Part shown: positions 1-10,721 of the stretch, one piece after another
Position numbering within the stretch: the first letter of the stretch is position 1
Layout of the letters: each line of letters opens with the position of its first letter
Assembly: GCA_028023455.1 (NCBI GenBank)
Contig: JAQFVV010000012.1
Coordinates: 12,662,364 to 12,726,363 of the forward strand
Reading direction: 5' to 3'
DNA from: Epiperipatus broadwayi
Lineage: Eukaryota; Onychophora; Udeonychophora; Euonychophora; Peripatidae
Length of the DNA: 64,000 nucleotides
Program-made: the position numbers and the translations under genes
The notes under the pieces: model-generated
Told to the model about the DNA's origin: nothing
The model's database searches: none
Seen by the model: the letters and a program-made list of their open reading frames with translations, nothing else

Positions 1-887
1 ATATAATATAATTCAATAATGATTAGACAAAGAGATCAAGTTAATAAATCAATATTTAATAAATAATAAAAAATATAATATAATAGATAATAAAATATTA
101 ATAAACAAATACGGATGAATTTTATCATTTTAAAAATATTAATAAATAATATTTTTATTTAATACCCTATGATAAAACTCAATACTATAATAAATTTTCA
201 AAAATTAAAGAAAATAGTTTAAATTAACAGATATATAAAAACAATATCTGGGTTCAAAAATTAATAATTTATGTAACTTATTAATTTATTTACCATTCTT
301 ATTTATATGTTTCATAATTACCAATATATAAGTACTATTTGCAATTGTATAACTTATATATTATATGTATTTTTGATAAATAAAGTACATTAAACTTTTA
401 CAATATTACGTAGTAAATACAATATAATCCTGTTTAAGATATCTGTCAAATAATAACTATTCTTTATATCCCTCATCTAATTTGATGAATTATGTCAAGC
501 TTTCAATTAATTATATTTAATAATAAATATAATTTTCCTATTAAGATATAATGATGCGATGCCAAATTTGAAATAAAGATAATAATAATAATAAACATAT
601 TAAAATAATATAAGCATTATTATAATATATATAAATAAATAATAAAGAAAACTTATTTATAATAGAGTTGAGAGTAGATATTGAAGTCTATAGTTCATCA
701 TCCTAATGAAGATCTTTTATGAAGTATATTATTAATCCATTGGTATAATGATGATTTTATTTATCCTTAAACGATAAACTGTTAATAATATCCAATGATT
801 TGATTAATGTGAAATAAAATAAATATTCTTCGAATGTAGATGTTCTTAATCTTCATTTTTCTATTATCATTAGACGTTCTATATATC
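1..887. other. AT-rich non-coding stretch
   Basis: No reading frame of note, no RNA gene and no long repeat recognised. The sequence is extremely AT-rich with short A/T runs. It is the left flank of the Gypsy element that begins near 888. Confidence 0.6.
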
Positions 888-1244
888 CAATATTTCAAAA
901 TATTTTAAAATAGCATGCAAGGTTGGTTTCGAAACCTTTATGATACAAAGCTGTTTTACTCAAAACACATTGTTTTATCCTATATATATATATAATTATC
1001 TTAAATTTATATATATCCGAAGAATCACAGAAGTGTTAAAACAACGTAGTTTCCAAAAAACTTAAACAGACGTTCTTTTCTTTTATATTGCTATTCCTTT
1101 AAGACTTAATAGAAAATTAAAATATTTTCCTTGCAGACTTTTAATCCACAGATTATTTTAATTTGGAAAAGTTAATATTTAAATTCCAATCGTTGAACAG
1201 TAGTATTGATAAAAGAAAAAGTTATTTAAAGAGAAATGATTTTC
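888..1244 (-). repeat. 3' LTR of the Gypsy element
   Basis: Direct repeat of 9486-9850. The shared block includes the segment starting TAGCATGCAAGG at 911, a (TA)n run and the segment CTTTAAGACTTAATAG. The match begins loosely around CAATA at 888 and stops at 1244, where a polypyrimidine run (polypurine on the minus strand) begins. The exact TG/CA ends could not be fixed because shared A/T microhomology blurs both borders. Confidence 0.75.
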
Positions 1245-1257
1245 TTTTCTTCTCTTT
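1240..1257 (-). other. Polypurine tract candidate
   Basis: On the minus strand this is an 18 nt run of A and G only (AAAGAGAAGAAAAGAAAA), immediately upstream of the 3' LTR. That is the position and composition expected for the plus-strand primer of an LTR retrotransposon. It supports the minus orientation of the element. Confidence 0.6.
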
Positions 1258-1716
1258 AATAACAAAAGAACGAATCAATCTGCTCGTGTGTTATTACAAG
1301 TTCATGCTTAACTCAACTATCAATTGTTCCGTTGACATTAAGATTTAATAATAAAATAAAAAAATATATAAGTATTTATTCTTAACTTCAAATCTGGCAT
1401 TTTACTCAAAAGCTTAAGGTATGTATTATTTAAAACTCAAATGTATATATAAATAATATATATATACATAATAAAATAGTCAAATAAAAAATTATATTTA
1501 TAAATAATTTCCTAAGAGATAAAACATGTTAGACCAATAATAACAACTGTAAGTTACTATTATATTCCCTGGGATTTAAATTGTTAAAATTTTAACTAAT
1601 ATTGTATATTTTATAGTTTAATTGATTTAAGTGGATTGAAGGGTTGTTTTTTATATCTTAATTTGGGTATTATTTTTGATAAGATCAAAATAAAATTAAG
1701 GGATGGTTATATATTT
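1245..1716. other. Remaining 3' internal region of the Gypsy element
   Basis: Between the polypurine tract and repeat C1. A 61-codon open frame at 1163-1348 crosses the LTR edge and resembles nothing recognised; I treat it as chance. No env-like domain is visible. Confidence 0.4.
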
Positions 1717-3868
1717 TGTAACGATATATAAATATGTCGTTACATTAATTTAAAATAAAAACTTAAAAGTTCGCAAATAAAAGGAAAAAACTAAACGCTA
1801 AAATTAAAATCTTTGTTATACATATATACATTCGCACAGATGCTAAACTTTAAAAATTTTTTTTTTCATAAACAAAAAAAAAAAAAGTATTTGAACGTAT
1901 TTTTTTAATAAAAAAATACAAGATTGAAATATAAAAATATTTTAATAAAAAAAATAACGTAAGTTAAAATAAAAACAGGTATTAATTAATTCCTGTAATC
2001 TGTAAATGGAAATGATTGTTTATTAATTATCTAAAAGCTGTTTAATTAAAAAGTCAGATGAAAAGTTAGATAAGAGAAGAAAGAGATTTTAGCTTGACCA
2101 ATGGAAGCAACTAAGCCTTGGCCCGGACCATAACGAAAAAACAGAATAGTGACGTTTTGTTCATTGAATCCTTGTGGATGACTATAAAAGAAAAAAATAT
2201 TGAGTTGCAGTTAGCTTTTTCAACTTGATTGGGTGATGAGCGATAAAGACGCACTTTATACGTTCTCTCTCATTTTATGTTTGTTTAAAAAAAAAAATGA
2301 AAAGACTTGATACCAATGGAACCAGCTAATGCTACCTCCAGAACATTAGTCTCTTCCAATTAAAGACTCCATGGAAATTGACAACAGGAACCTGGATGTT
2401 CTGCTACCGTAAGCTATATGAAATGAACTTAATTGTTAAAATCAATCAAGAACTTTCAGTCAAGTTGACAAATTAATAAACAAGCGACTTATTTAAAATG
2501 GACTCTTATCTGACTTTTTGTAAGTTTTTAAATCAAATTAATAATGGTTAATTTTATATGTTTCCCGATTTGATAAGCATCATTTCCATTTTATTTTTAT
2601 GGTAGAATATTTTATTGTAGAAATTATTTAAATGCATGAAATTTAAGTTGTTTATAGACGCTTGCATGGATTCGTTTGAGGTTAATTATATTTTGGTTTT
2701 CATATTTGATCAAAATATATAGACATTCGATAAATAATGATACCTTACGGTGAGTATCTAAAATGTATTTATTCGGATGTCTTTTAAGTTATTGGTGACA
2801 ACGCAAGTATCTTATGGTGAATACTATTGGGTTACTTATAAGTTTCCCTCTGCGATTGTCGGTATCAATAATTTTGTATTTTGATCGTTTATGTTTATTT
2901 TGAAATGTTTTTGACCGTGGAATCTATGTAATCGATCTATACCCAACATTTTTAAACAAATCTGTGCGAACGTATTTAAATGTTAAAATTAAGTCGGGCG
3001 TGAATGGCTATATAGTTTTGTAAAGTTGTATTAAGGGAGGGTAATCTTAGGTTATTCATTTCGTAGTTGAATTGGTTCAATGGATTGGATATATTTGTGT
3101 AATTAGTAGATGTAGTATGAGGTCCGCTATGGGCAGGATTATAGATATACGCCACACACCCTCTGTTTGCCTATGGATGGGTTTGTAAGTCGGCAGAAGA
3201 CCGCAGTCCATTCCTATGGAGTTTTTAGTTTATTGATCTACTTGCCCACAGATGTCACATTCCTGTTGGTGGAGAGTCAATGTCTTCTCTATTTCTACTT
3301 ATTGTTCAGATGTACATTCCTGACAATATAGTATTTTGTGTTGTCGTATCATGCTACATTGAATACATGAATGTATCAGATGGATTGGCGCCAGTTGATT
3401 GCGAAATTTGTTGCCTAAGGTTAAATCAGGGAAGAATATTTTCTTTTCAAATGCAGACCTATGTAGTCCATTCATACTCGACCCTCTAAATAAAATATTA
3501 AACATTATAGCAAGCTATTTTAAATGTAAAATTAAAAATTAAGATAAAAATCTAAATGTTAAACTTATTCCTCGAATTTAGAATGATTTTATATGTGCGT
3601 AAATAAATATTTTTCTGTGTTAATTTCTGGCAGTGGCTTTTATTATTTTATTCTTTTATATTTAAGATATAAAATTTATAGATTTTTATCTCTGCGTCTC
3701 CGCTGAGCTAGTGACTTGGGCTAACGATCGGAATATTTAAATAAAGTGGAATCCTAACAGCGCGTATCTGCCTACTTTATAAATTTTTCTAGGCTCAAAT
3801 GCCTAGATGGCGCCCTTTGGTAGTGCGGTGCAGTGCGATGCGATCTCCCACTTCGTTTGGATCGTTAT
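1717..3868 (+). repeat. Repeat C, copy 1 (nested in the Gypsy 3' region)
   Basis: About 2.15 kb that aligns along its length with 30367-32457. Both begin TGTAA(C/T)GATATATAAATA, which itself contains a small inverted repeat (GTAACGA...TCGTTAC), and both end in GGATCGTTATA followed by (TA)n. The last 270 bp (about 3600-3868) match, in reverse, the left ends of the B elements at 30083 and 63220. Short open frames at 3280-3489 and 31706-31918 are homologous between the copies but are broken and start differently, so a real protein is unlikely. It sits between integrase and the 3' LTR, so it probably inserted into the retrotransposon. Confidence 0.75.
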
Positions 3869-4210
3869 ATTTATATATATAAAAAAAAAACGTGGTTCCT
3901 TCTTGGACAACACAAATATATTTACTAGCCTTATTCCTGCTTCTTTAAGACTTATGGATTTGAAAAGGACTAAATAAATACTAGAGTATCCATTTATTAA
4001 TATGAATTGACTCTATTGTTTTTACTTATTTTAAGGCATTAAAGAATACCCTCACCAAAGCTAATGTTTTTAACTATACTTCTCTTTACATTGATCACTA
4101 TTATTATTTTTTTTATACAACCGTATGGTTTACACTGCCCAATTCTTATCTTGATCTTCACCTTCTTTCTTTATAAAACATTATAAGCAGCCAAAATAAG
4201 GTTTTAAAAT
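3869..4210. other. Linker between repeat C1 and integrase
   Basis: AT-rich, with no frame or recognised motif. Probably the original 3' untranslated part of the Gypsy element. Confidence 0.4.
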
Positions 4211-5524
4211 TCATGAATTGTATGTACCACAAATCTCTCCTTCTTGGTTAATCCAAAATGCATTTGGACCTGCCTTTTTAATGATAGTATAAGGTCCTTC
4301 ATATGTATTATAGAATTTATGGTATTTATTCTCCAATGGTTTACTGGGATGGAAAGTCTTTATCAAAACTTTATCTCCAACTTTAAATTCATAAATACAT
4401 TTTTTTTTATTCTGACTTCTATTATTTGCCATTTTAACAAGTTGTTTATGAGCTTGTAAAATATCATTTTCTCCATTTATTTTGGGTTCATTAATAATAG
4501 GTTTATATTTTCTAAATAATATAGGTATAATTTGATGAAAGTGTAGTCGGATAGGTGAGAATCCAGTAGATTCATTTAAACTCCAATTGATATAGTCTAC
4601 TACACGTTTTGTCTGCTTTACCCAACCCTTGTGCTCCTCTTCTAAATAGGTCCTAAACAAACGTCCAAGCTCCCGCATAATATGTTCACATGGATTTGAT
4701 TGTGGATTCCTAATAGAGATTAGCACATGTTTTATTTTTGATATATCTACCCATTTCTTCCATTCCTTAGATAGAAAAGGTGTACCATGATCAGTTAGTA
4801 TGGTTTTCGGCTTTCCTATCATTGGAAATTGGAGAGTACTCAATACTTTGATTGTATGTTTAGCATTGGCTTGGGGTATCAGGTAAGCAGCAACATATTT
4901 GGAAAAGAGATCATAAGTGACTAATAAATATTTTTGTTTGTTGAATGGAGGCAAAGGCCCATAATAGTCAATTGCTAAGATCTTGTTTGGTCTTTCTGGA
5001 ATGATAGAATTAATTGAATTAATATAATTTTGGTTTACTGACTTAGCTCTTAAGCAAATTAGACAATCCTGGAGTGATTTCAAGATGTCTTTATACATTT
5101 TTGGCCAGTAAAACCAATTCTTAAGGGTATGTTCTGTCTTATGAGCACCAAAATGCCCATATAGACAGTGTACGTATTTTATGAGTGGGTCACGTAAAGA
5201 CTTTGGTATTATTGTCCTCCACTCATCAACATTATCATTCACTTTATATAGTAAGACCTGTTGTTCTAATTTAAAATGGTTAAGATCTTTAGGTGCATCC
5301 AAAACTTCCTCCCCTAATAAAACTTTTATAATTGGGTTTAATTCTGGGTCATTAAATTGTATCTCTGGTAAGTTTTCCAACTCGTTCTCTACATTACTAT
5401 CAGCCATCACATTGACATTTGTAATGTAGGCATTGTCTACCATCAAATGATTTTGTTCTGACCTACATGGATTTCGACTAAGCACATCAGCAATGATATT
5501 CTCGGATCCTTTGCAATAATGCAC
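4211..5524 (-). pseudogene. Gypsy pol: RNase H end and integrase
   Basis: A 437-codon open stretch. It opens with the end of RNase H (motif ENIIADVLSRNP, residues 8-19). The integrase follows: zinc-binding HHCC (His119, His124, Cys154, Cys157), then catalytic D186 (ILAIDYYGPLP), D245 (ILTDHGTPF) and E280 (NPQSNPCEHIM). The D-to-E step is exactly 35 residues, the D,D35E signature. A GPY/F-type module (EGPYTII) lies at 409-415. The LGRLFRTY...STGFSP segment after E280 is seen in some metazoan Gypsy lineages. The enzyme would insert element cDNA into host DNA. The domain itself has no internal stop, but the upstream RNase H is broken, so no intact polyprotein reaches it. Confidence 0.9.
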
Positions 5525-6553
5525 AGTGTAATTAAATTCCTGTAGTAGTAAACTCCATCTAACTAGACGACTATTAGTCAGTTAACTGTGATTCAGGAAT
5601 TCAAGGCTTTTGTGATCAGGGATCACTATCACCTCTGATCCGAGTAGCATTTGTCAAAATTTTTGGAAAGCCCAGACTATTGCTAGTGCTTCCTTCTCTG
5701 TAACCGTGTAATTTATTTCTGGACCTTTCAAGAGCCAGCTAATAAAGTAGAGAACACCTGGTTGGCCATCCTCTTGAATTTGGGACAGTGTTACCCCTAA
5801 TCCAAAACAACTACTATCTGTTTGAATAATGAATGGTTTATTAAAATCAGGGAAAGCTAACATAGTTAACTTTAAAAACCCTGTTTTAATATTCTCAAAT
5901 GCATGGTCTTGTTCTTCAGTCCATTTCCAACGTTCATCTTTTCTAATCAATTTTAGCAACGGTTCCATGTGGTCTGAGAACTTCTGATAGAAACGGTTGT
6001 AAAAATTACATAGGCCTAAAAATGATCTAATTTGTTTTCGAGTAGATGGTTTAGGAAAGTTTTGAATGGCAGAGATCTTCTCTAGATGAGGTCTTATCCC
6101 ATTGCAACCAACAATATGACCTAAGAAAACAACTTGGTTGGAAACTAAAGTACTCTTCTTGAAGTTAATTTTTATACCTTTCAGAAAACACTCTTTAAAA
6201 AATATAGATAAATGTTGAAGGTGTTCTTCAACTGTGGTGGATGCAATAATTACATCATCCACATAAATAATTATGATTTGTTTTATCTCAGGAGATAAAG
6301 TCTTATCCAAACACCTGATTAGACCTGCACCACTATTTATCAATCCAAATGGCATCCTATTAAATTGGTATGTAAAACCCTCATAACGAAAAGCAGTATA
6401 TTGGCGATCTTCTGGATGAAGTTCAATCTGCCAATAGCTGGAGGTTAAATCGAAAGTGGAAAATACCTTCTTGTTTCCAAATTTCATGAATAATTCATGT
6501 ATGGGCGGTGGTATATTTCTGTCTGGGACAGTAATTTTATTGTTGTCTAGCAT
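5525..6553 (-). pseudogene. Gypsy pol: reverse transcriptase and RNase H
   Basis: The 299-codon stretch 5654-6553 has RT catalytic D35 (STFDLTSSYWQI), the MPFGL block (67-71), YVDD at 97-100, and the LGH and RSFLGLCNFYNRF thumb motifs. RNase H follows, with D246 (QTDSS) and the TEKEALAIVWAF block near E288. An in-frame TGA interrupts RNase H at 5651-5653 and a TAA follows at about 5580-5582. The same frame then continues into the integrase stretch. The first RT motif (VVTVKKKDGSMRFCLDAR, about 6555-6600) is in another frame, so frameshifts lie on both sides of it. The copy is inactive as sequenced. Confidence 0.9.
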
Positions 6554-6595
6554 CTAAACAAAATCTCATCGACCCATCTTTCTTCTTCACAGTTA

Positions 6596-7426
6596 CTACT
6601 GATTACAGTAAGGTGAAGAGCATTTGGAAATGATTTCCCAATCCAGCATTTTATTAATTTGCTTAGATATATCTTCCCGATATTGGTATGGAGTAGGATA
6701 CGATTTAGATTGAAATGGTTGATCATGAATTAATCTAATTCTCTGTTGGAATCCCTTTATCACACCTGGTATATCTGAGAAAATAGAATTAAATTCTCTT
6801 ATAACAAATCGTAATTTTAATATATCATCACTTCCAAGCAAGTTGGATTCTGCGAGTTTACTCTCTAAAAGTGTTTCTGGAATGCTAGATGTTATACAGT
6901 CAACTTCAATTTGATCATATCTTGGAAGCAATGTCATCTCCAAGACTTCATCATTAATTTTAACTGTTTTATTACAGAAATCAATTACACAAGTGTTCAA
7001 ATGTAGGAAGTCTGCCCCTAAAATAACATTGTGAATCAAACCATTCAAAATTAAAAATACATGATAGAGAGTTGTTTGGCCAATTTTAATCTCAATCCAA
7101 ATTTGTTTTTGGATTAATTTAGCTTTTCTGCTGTTAGCCGTGGTAACCTGCATAGATTTTAGTGGTAATATTTTGATGTTAGGATTTATTACTAAAATCT
7201 CTTGATAAAATTTCTCTGATATCACTGAAATTTGGCTACCAGAATCTAATAATGCTTTAACCAGCAAGCTCTCAAACAAAACTTCTATCATAGGGCAACT
7301 TTGTAAAACAAAATTTGGTGTTTTATCTTCCCATGAACACATCATGTTAGTGATTTCTCGTGTAAAAGATTGATTCAAGTTCCTCATTGGGTATTTGGTT
7401 TCTTGAGGTGAGGAACATTTCCTCAA
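6596..7426 (-). pseudogene. Gypsy protease and RT N-terminus
   Basis: A 276-codon stretch. Residues 1-6 (RKCSS) look like the end of a gag zinc knuckle. The retropepsin motif ALLDSGSQISVIS (active Asp61) and its partner VILGADFL (134-141) identify an aspartic protease that would cut the Gag-Pol polyprotein. The RT lead-in follows (SYPTPYQYREDISKQINKML and EIISKCSSPYCNQ), ending at a frameshift/stop at 6596. The true translation start is upstream in gag; no independent start is supported. Gag and protease are separated by a probable frameshift near 7440. Confidence 0.85.
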
Positions 7427-7434
7427 GTACCCTT

Positions 7435-7884
7435 TTAGTTTGTTTTATGTGAAACTATAGATATATCTTTATTACATCTCTGTCTTGGGGAATTTCTTGG
7501 ATTATTAGAAGTTATTTTTACTTTATTTAAATTATCATGATTTATTTTGGGAGAGGGGTCATAAGGTATATTCCTTTGAGATGTTTTTCCCTTCCAATAA
7601 CTGGTATCTCTATTATTTTTCCTTCTATTATAAAATATTGTATTGATTGAAGCTTCCTCTTTTTTTTTATCAGGTAATCTAATTGATAAATTAGTTTGAT
7701 TCATATCAATACTATTTAAAAGTTCTACTATTTGTTCTATTTTTGTTATATTGGTACTCAATAATGATTGTTCTATTTTAAGTGGTAAATTTCTTTTTAT
7801 TATTCTAATCATTTCGCCTTCACTTAAATGATAAGTATTAAGTGTTCTTAATTTTGTTATTTGATGGCGAAAGAATTTGGTCAA
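7435..7884 (-). pseudogene. Gypsy gag, C-terminal part
   Basis: A 149-codon stretch continuing the gag capsid (KFFRHQITKLRTL...GEMIRIIKRNLP), as in retrotransposon Gag proteins, then a basic Asn/Lys/Ser-rich tail. It is in the same frame as the preceding piece and is separated from it only by an in-frame TAG near 7898-7900. The nucleocapsid knuckle is damaged: the distal half (GYLRKC) is in the next frame. Confidence 0.8.
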
Positions 7885-7899
7885 GGTTTCTCCAGGTGT

Positions 7900-8649
7900 C
7901 TACTTATACTTATCTTGGAATATTTGGTACAATAAAGCCTCTTGTCTATCTCTATTACAAAAATTTTTAATTAATAACTCTTGGTATTCCATATAAGTAG
8001 ATGGAGTTTGTGATAAAGACTCCCACCACATTAATGCATCTCCTTGTAAGTGACTATATGTAATGATCACTTTTTCTCCTTCTGATAAATTACGGTTAAT
8101 GGAAAAATAAAGATTAAGGATTCTAATATGTTCTATAGGAGATTCATTATGAGATCCCTTGAATATTTTTAACCTAACAAATTGGTTAATTGTACTACTT
8201 GGTATTGAATGGTTGTATACCTTTTGTTTTTCTAAAACATTCAACTGAGAAGTTGATGTTTGATTTTCATGATTAATCCTACAAGTATTTAAGTTTAACC
8301 CTTTTAATTCAAAATTACTAGGATAATTTTCAACTTCAGGCATTATATGATACTGAAAATTTGATCTATCACCAGAGTCAATTACTTGTTGTGGATCTTT
8401 AAGTATGACCTCCAAATGTTTTTCACCATGATTTTGTTCTTGATTACAACTATAAATATTTACATTATTTTCAACCTGATGCATTTCTATAGTTGGTGTT
8501 CTTTTACATATTTGTGTTTCAATAATTAAAAATCTACTATCAGTGGATTCTTTTATTTTATTTACTCTATTCCAAGTTTCAGTAGTATCTTCCCTTAATT
8601 TTTCCAATACATTTTTATCTATATTTGTATTAATTTCTATTGAATTCAT
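7900..8649 (-). pseudogene. Gypsy gag, capsid part
   Basis: A 249-codon stretch. Its second half carries the typical retrotransposon Gag capsid pattern: LKIFKGSHNESPIEHI, then the helix with GDALMWWESL, then YQELLIKNFCNRD. These build the virus-like particle shell of the element. It is bounded by in-frame stops (TAA near 8656-8658 upstream, TAG near 7898-7900 downstream), both in the same frame as the neighbouring pieces, so these are point mutations in one gag frame, not separate genes. Confidence 0.85.
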
Positions 8650-8655
8650 TTTATT

Positions 8656-9516
8656 TTACAAAGTTTTAAGTTGATGATCAATAGTCTCTAATACATTATT
8701 CTGGGATTCTACCTCATTATAATGTTTAATAGATATTTGATCTATTCTTGCGTGCGTTTGTTGTCTATCTTCTTGGATTTCATTCTGTATTTTATTTTGT
8801 TCTTCCTTTACTTCTTCCCTAAAAATTCCTTGATTTTTATACATTTCATCACATTTAACATTTAATCTATCTATGATGTCACTTTGGAACTCACTAAACC
8901 GCTGTTGACATTTTGAATTATTTTCATTAATTTCATTCTTTAGATCATTTAATGCTTGTTTAATTTCTATGTTATCTTTTTTAACATTATCCACATTTAA
9001 ATTTAATTGTTGAATTTTTGTAGATAGTTTATTTTCAATTCCTGTTATTTCAACCTTCAAATCACTTTTTAAACTATTATTATTATCATCATCCAATTTT
9101 TGATTCAAATCACTTTTTAAACTATTAATATTATCATCCATTTTTTGATTCAAATCACTTTTTAAACTATTAATATTATCATCCATTTTTTTATTCATAT
9201 TATCAAGTAATTTTTGATTATTACTGTCCATTTTAGTCATAAACATTTGCTGAATTGTATCAACATTAAATGATTGACTAATTCCAATTGTAGATGATTG
9301 ATTTAAATCTTCATCAACTATATTTGGTGTTTGAGATAACACTTGATCTAAACTCTGTGTTTGTTGAGGGTATTCAACTATGGTTGTAGAACCCCCAGGT
9401 GCTTGTACTAATGATGATTGTTCTATAATATTACTATCATCACTTTGTTCACTTTGCAAATCATCTTGCATTTGACTACAGCATTCAATATCTTTCAAAA
9501 TATTTAAAAATAGCAT
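8656..9516 (-). pseudogene. Gypsy gag, N-terminal coiled-coil part
   Basis: A 286-codon stretch with no known catalytic domain. It is rich in Asp, Asn, Lys and Gln and contains about three tandem copies of a 15-16 residue unit of the form DDNINSLKSDLNQK (encoded about 9060-9200), followed by heptad-like sequence consistent with a long coiled coil. The first in-frame ATG (9514-9516) lies inside the LTR-like repeat; a start at the Met of MQDDLQSEQ (about 9470) is an alternative outside it. The frame continues into the capsid part past one in-frame TAA. Confidence 0.75.
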
Positions 9517-9850
9517 GCAAGGTTGGTTTCGAAACCTTTACGATACAAAGCTGTTTTACTCAAAACACATTGTTTTATCCTATATATATATATATATATA
9601 ATTATCTTAAATTTATATATATCCGAAGAATCACGGAAGTGTTAAAACAACGTAGTTTCCAAAAAACTTAAACAGACGTTCTTTTCTTTTATATTGCTAT
9701 TCCTTTAAGACTTAATAGAAAATTAAAATATTTTCCTTGCAGACTTTTAATCCACAGATTATTTTAATTTGGAAAAGTTAATATTTAAATTCCAATCGTT
9801 GAACAGTAGTATTGATAAAAAAAAAAGTTATTTAAAGAGAAATAATTTTC
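9486..9850 (-). repeat. 5' LTR of the Gypsy element
   Basis: Direct repeat of 888-1244 with about four substitutions and a longer (TA)n. It lies directly upstream of gag on the minus strand. Expected landmarks of a 5' LTR followed by a tRNA primer site are not clear: no good TGG-initiated primer site was seen at its inner edge. Confidence 0.7.
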
Positions 9851-10395
9851 AACATTTTTTAAACTCAAATACTAATATACAGTAGGTTTTAAAATTAGCT
9901 GTGGTTTTCATGCATGTCAATTTTCAATAATTTTTTTGTTTTTATATTTTGTATTGACCTTATTTTGTATTTCACGCATGTACATTTTCAATAATTTGTG
10001 CTTTTTCTTGTATTTTTTTTTCAGGTAAAGTGTTTTTGATCTGTTTTTTTTTTTTTTTTTTAAATTTACAAAAAAAATTTTTGTTAATATTTCTCATTAA
10101 TTCGGGTAAAGTGTTTTATCTGTTTTTTTTTTTTAATTTACAAACAATTTTTAGGTTTTAAAATTAGAAAAAATGTATATAAAAGTACGGCAAACTTCCA
10201 CTTAATTATGTTTAATTTGTAAATAATTTTCAACATTTTTTTAAGTATAATGCCAATATACAGTAGGTTTTAAAATTAGCAGTGGTTTTCATGCATGTAA
10301 ATTTTCAATCATTTTTAGTTTTTATATTGACCTTATTTTGTATTTCATGCATGTACATTTTCAATAATTTGTGCTTTTTCTTGTATTTTTTTTCC
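9841..10395. repeat. Duplicated AT-rich block beside the LTR
   Basis: About 180 bp at 9841-10022 recur at about 10219-10394 (period near 378). Shared landmarks are CAGTAGGTTTTAAAATTAGC, GTGGTTTTCATGCATGT and CAATAATTTGTGCTTTTTC. Between them are two further short copies of GGTAAAGTGTTTT. This looks like a small satellite or an internally duplicated old repeat. The first copy begins within 10 bp of the end of the LTR. Confidence 0.7.
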
Positions 10396-10513
10396 CAGGA
10401 CCAAGAAAAACATGGTGGTGTCCGTTTTCTGCCTGCCTGTCAAGAAGCCATGTAATATGTAAAATTTTTTGTTAAATTGTTATATTTTTCGCCATTTTCT
10501 TTTATTTTTTAAT

Positions 10514-10721
10514 CTTGTGTATAATTCAACCGATGACATATTATCCTGAAGGCATATCAGTCTAATCTTGCGATTTTAACGTTCCATGTTCACGTGATCT
10601 GCGGCCACATTTTGGCGATTTACATGTGTCTGCAGATCACTTGGAGACGTTATCTTAAAAATTGCAAGATTAGACTGATATGCCTTCAGGGTAATACGTG
10701 ATCGGTTGAATTATACACAAG
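10514..10721. mobile_element. 208 bp MITE with 18+ bp perfect terminal inverted repeats
   Basis: Begins CTTGTGTATAATTCAACC and ends with its exact complement. The inverted arms continue with few mismatches for about 75 bp on each side (inner block AAGGCATATCAGTCTAATC on the left, its complement on the right). The centre contains GATCTGC...GCAGATC. No protein. A target-site duplication is not clear (only a T on both sides). Non-autonomous DNA transposon; superfamily undetermined. Confidence 0.85.

Larger units (their letters stand above)
888..9850 (-). mobile_element. Ty3/Gypsy LTR retrotransposon, broken
   Basis: Read on the minus strand the order is LTR (9486-9850), gag (about 9516-7435), protease and RT start (7426-6596), RT-RNase H (6553-5525), integrase (to 4211), a foreign repeat (1717-3868), polypurine tract, LTR (888-1244). 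This gene order, with integrase after RNase H, is that of Ty3/Gypsy. The two LTR-like repeats differ by only about four substitutions plus a (TA)n length change by eye, so the insertion looks fairly young. Yet gag-pol carries at least four in-frame stops and three probable frameshifts, so it cannot encode its own proteins as it stands. No clear primer-binding site was found next to the right LTR. Confidence 0.85.
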
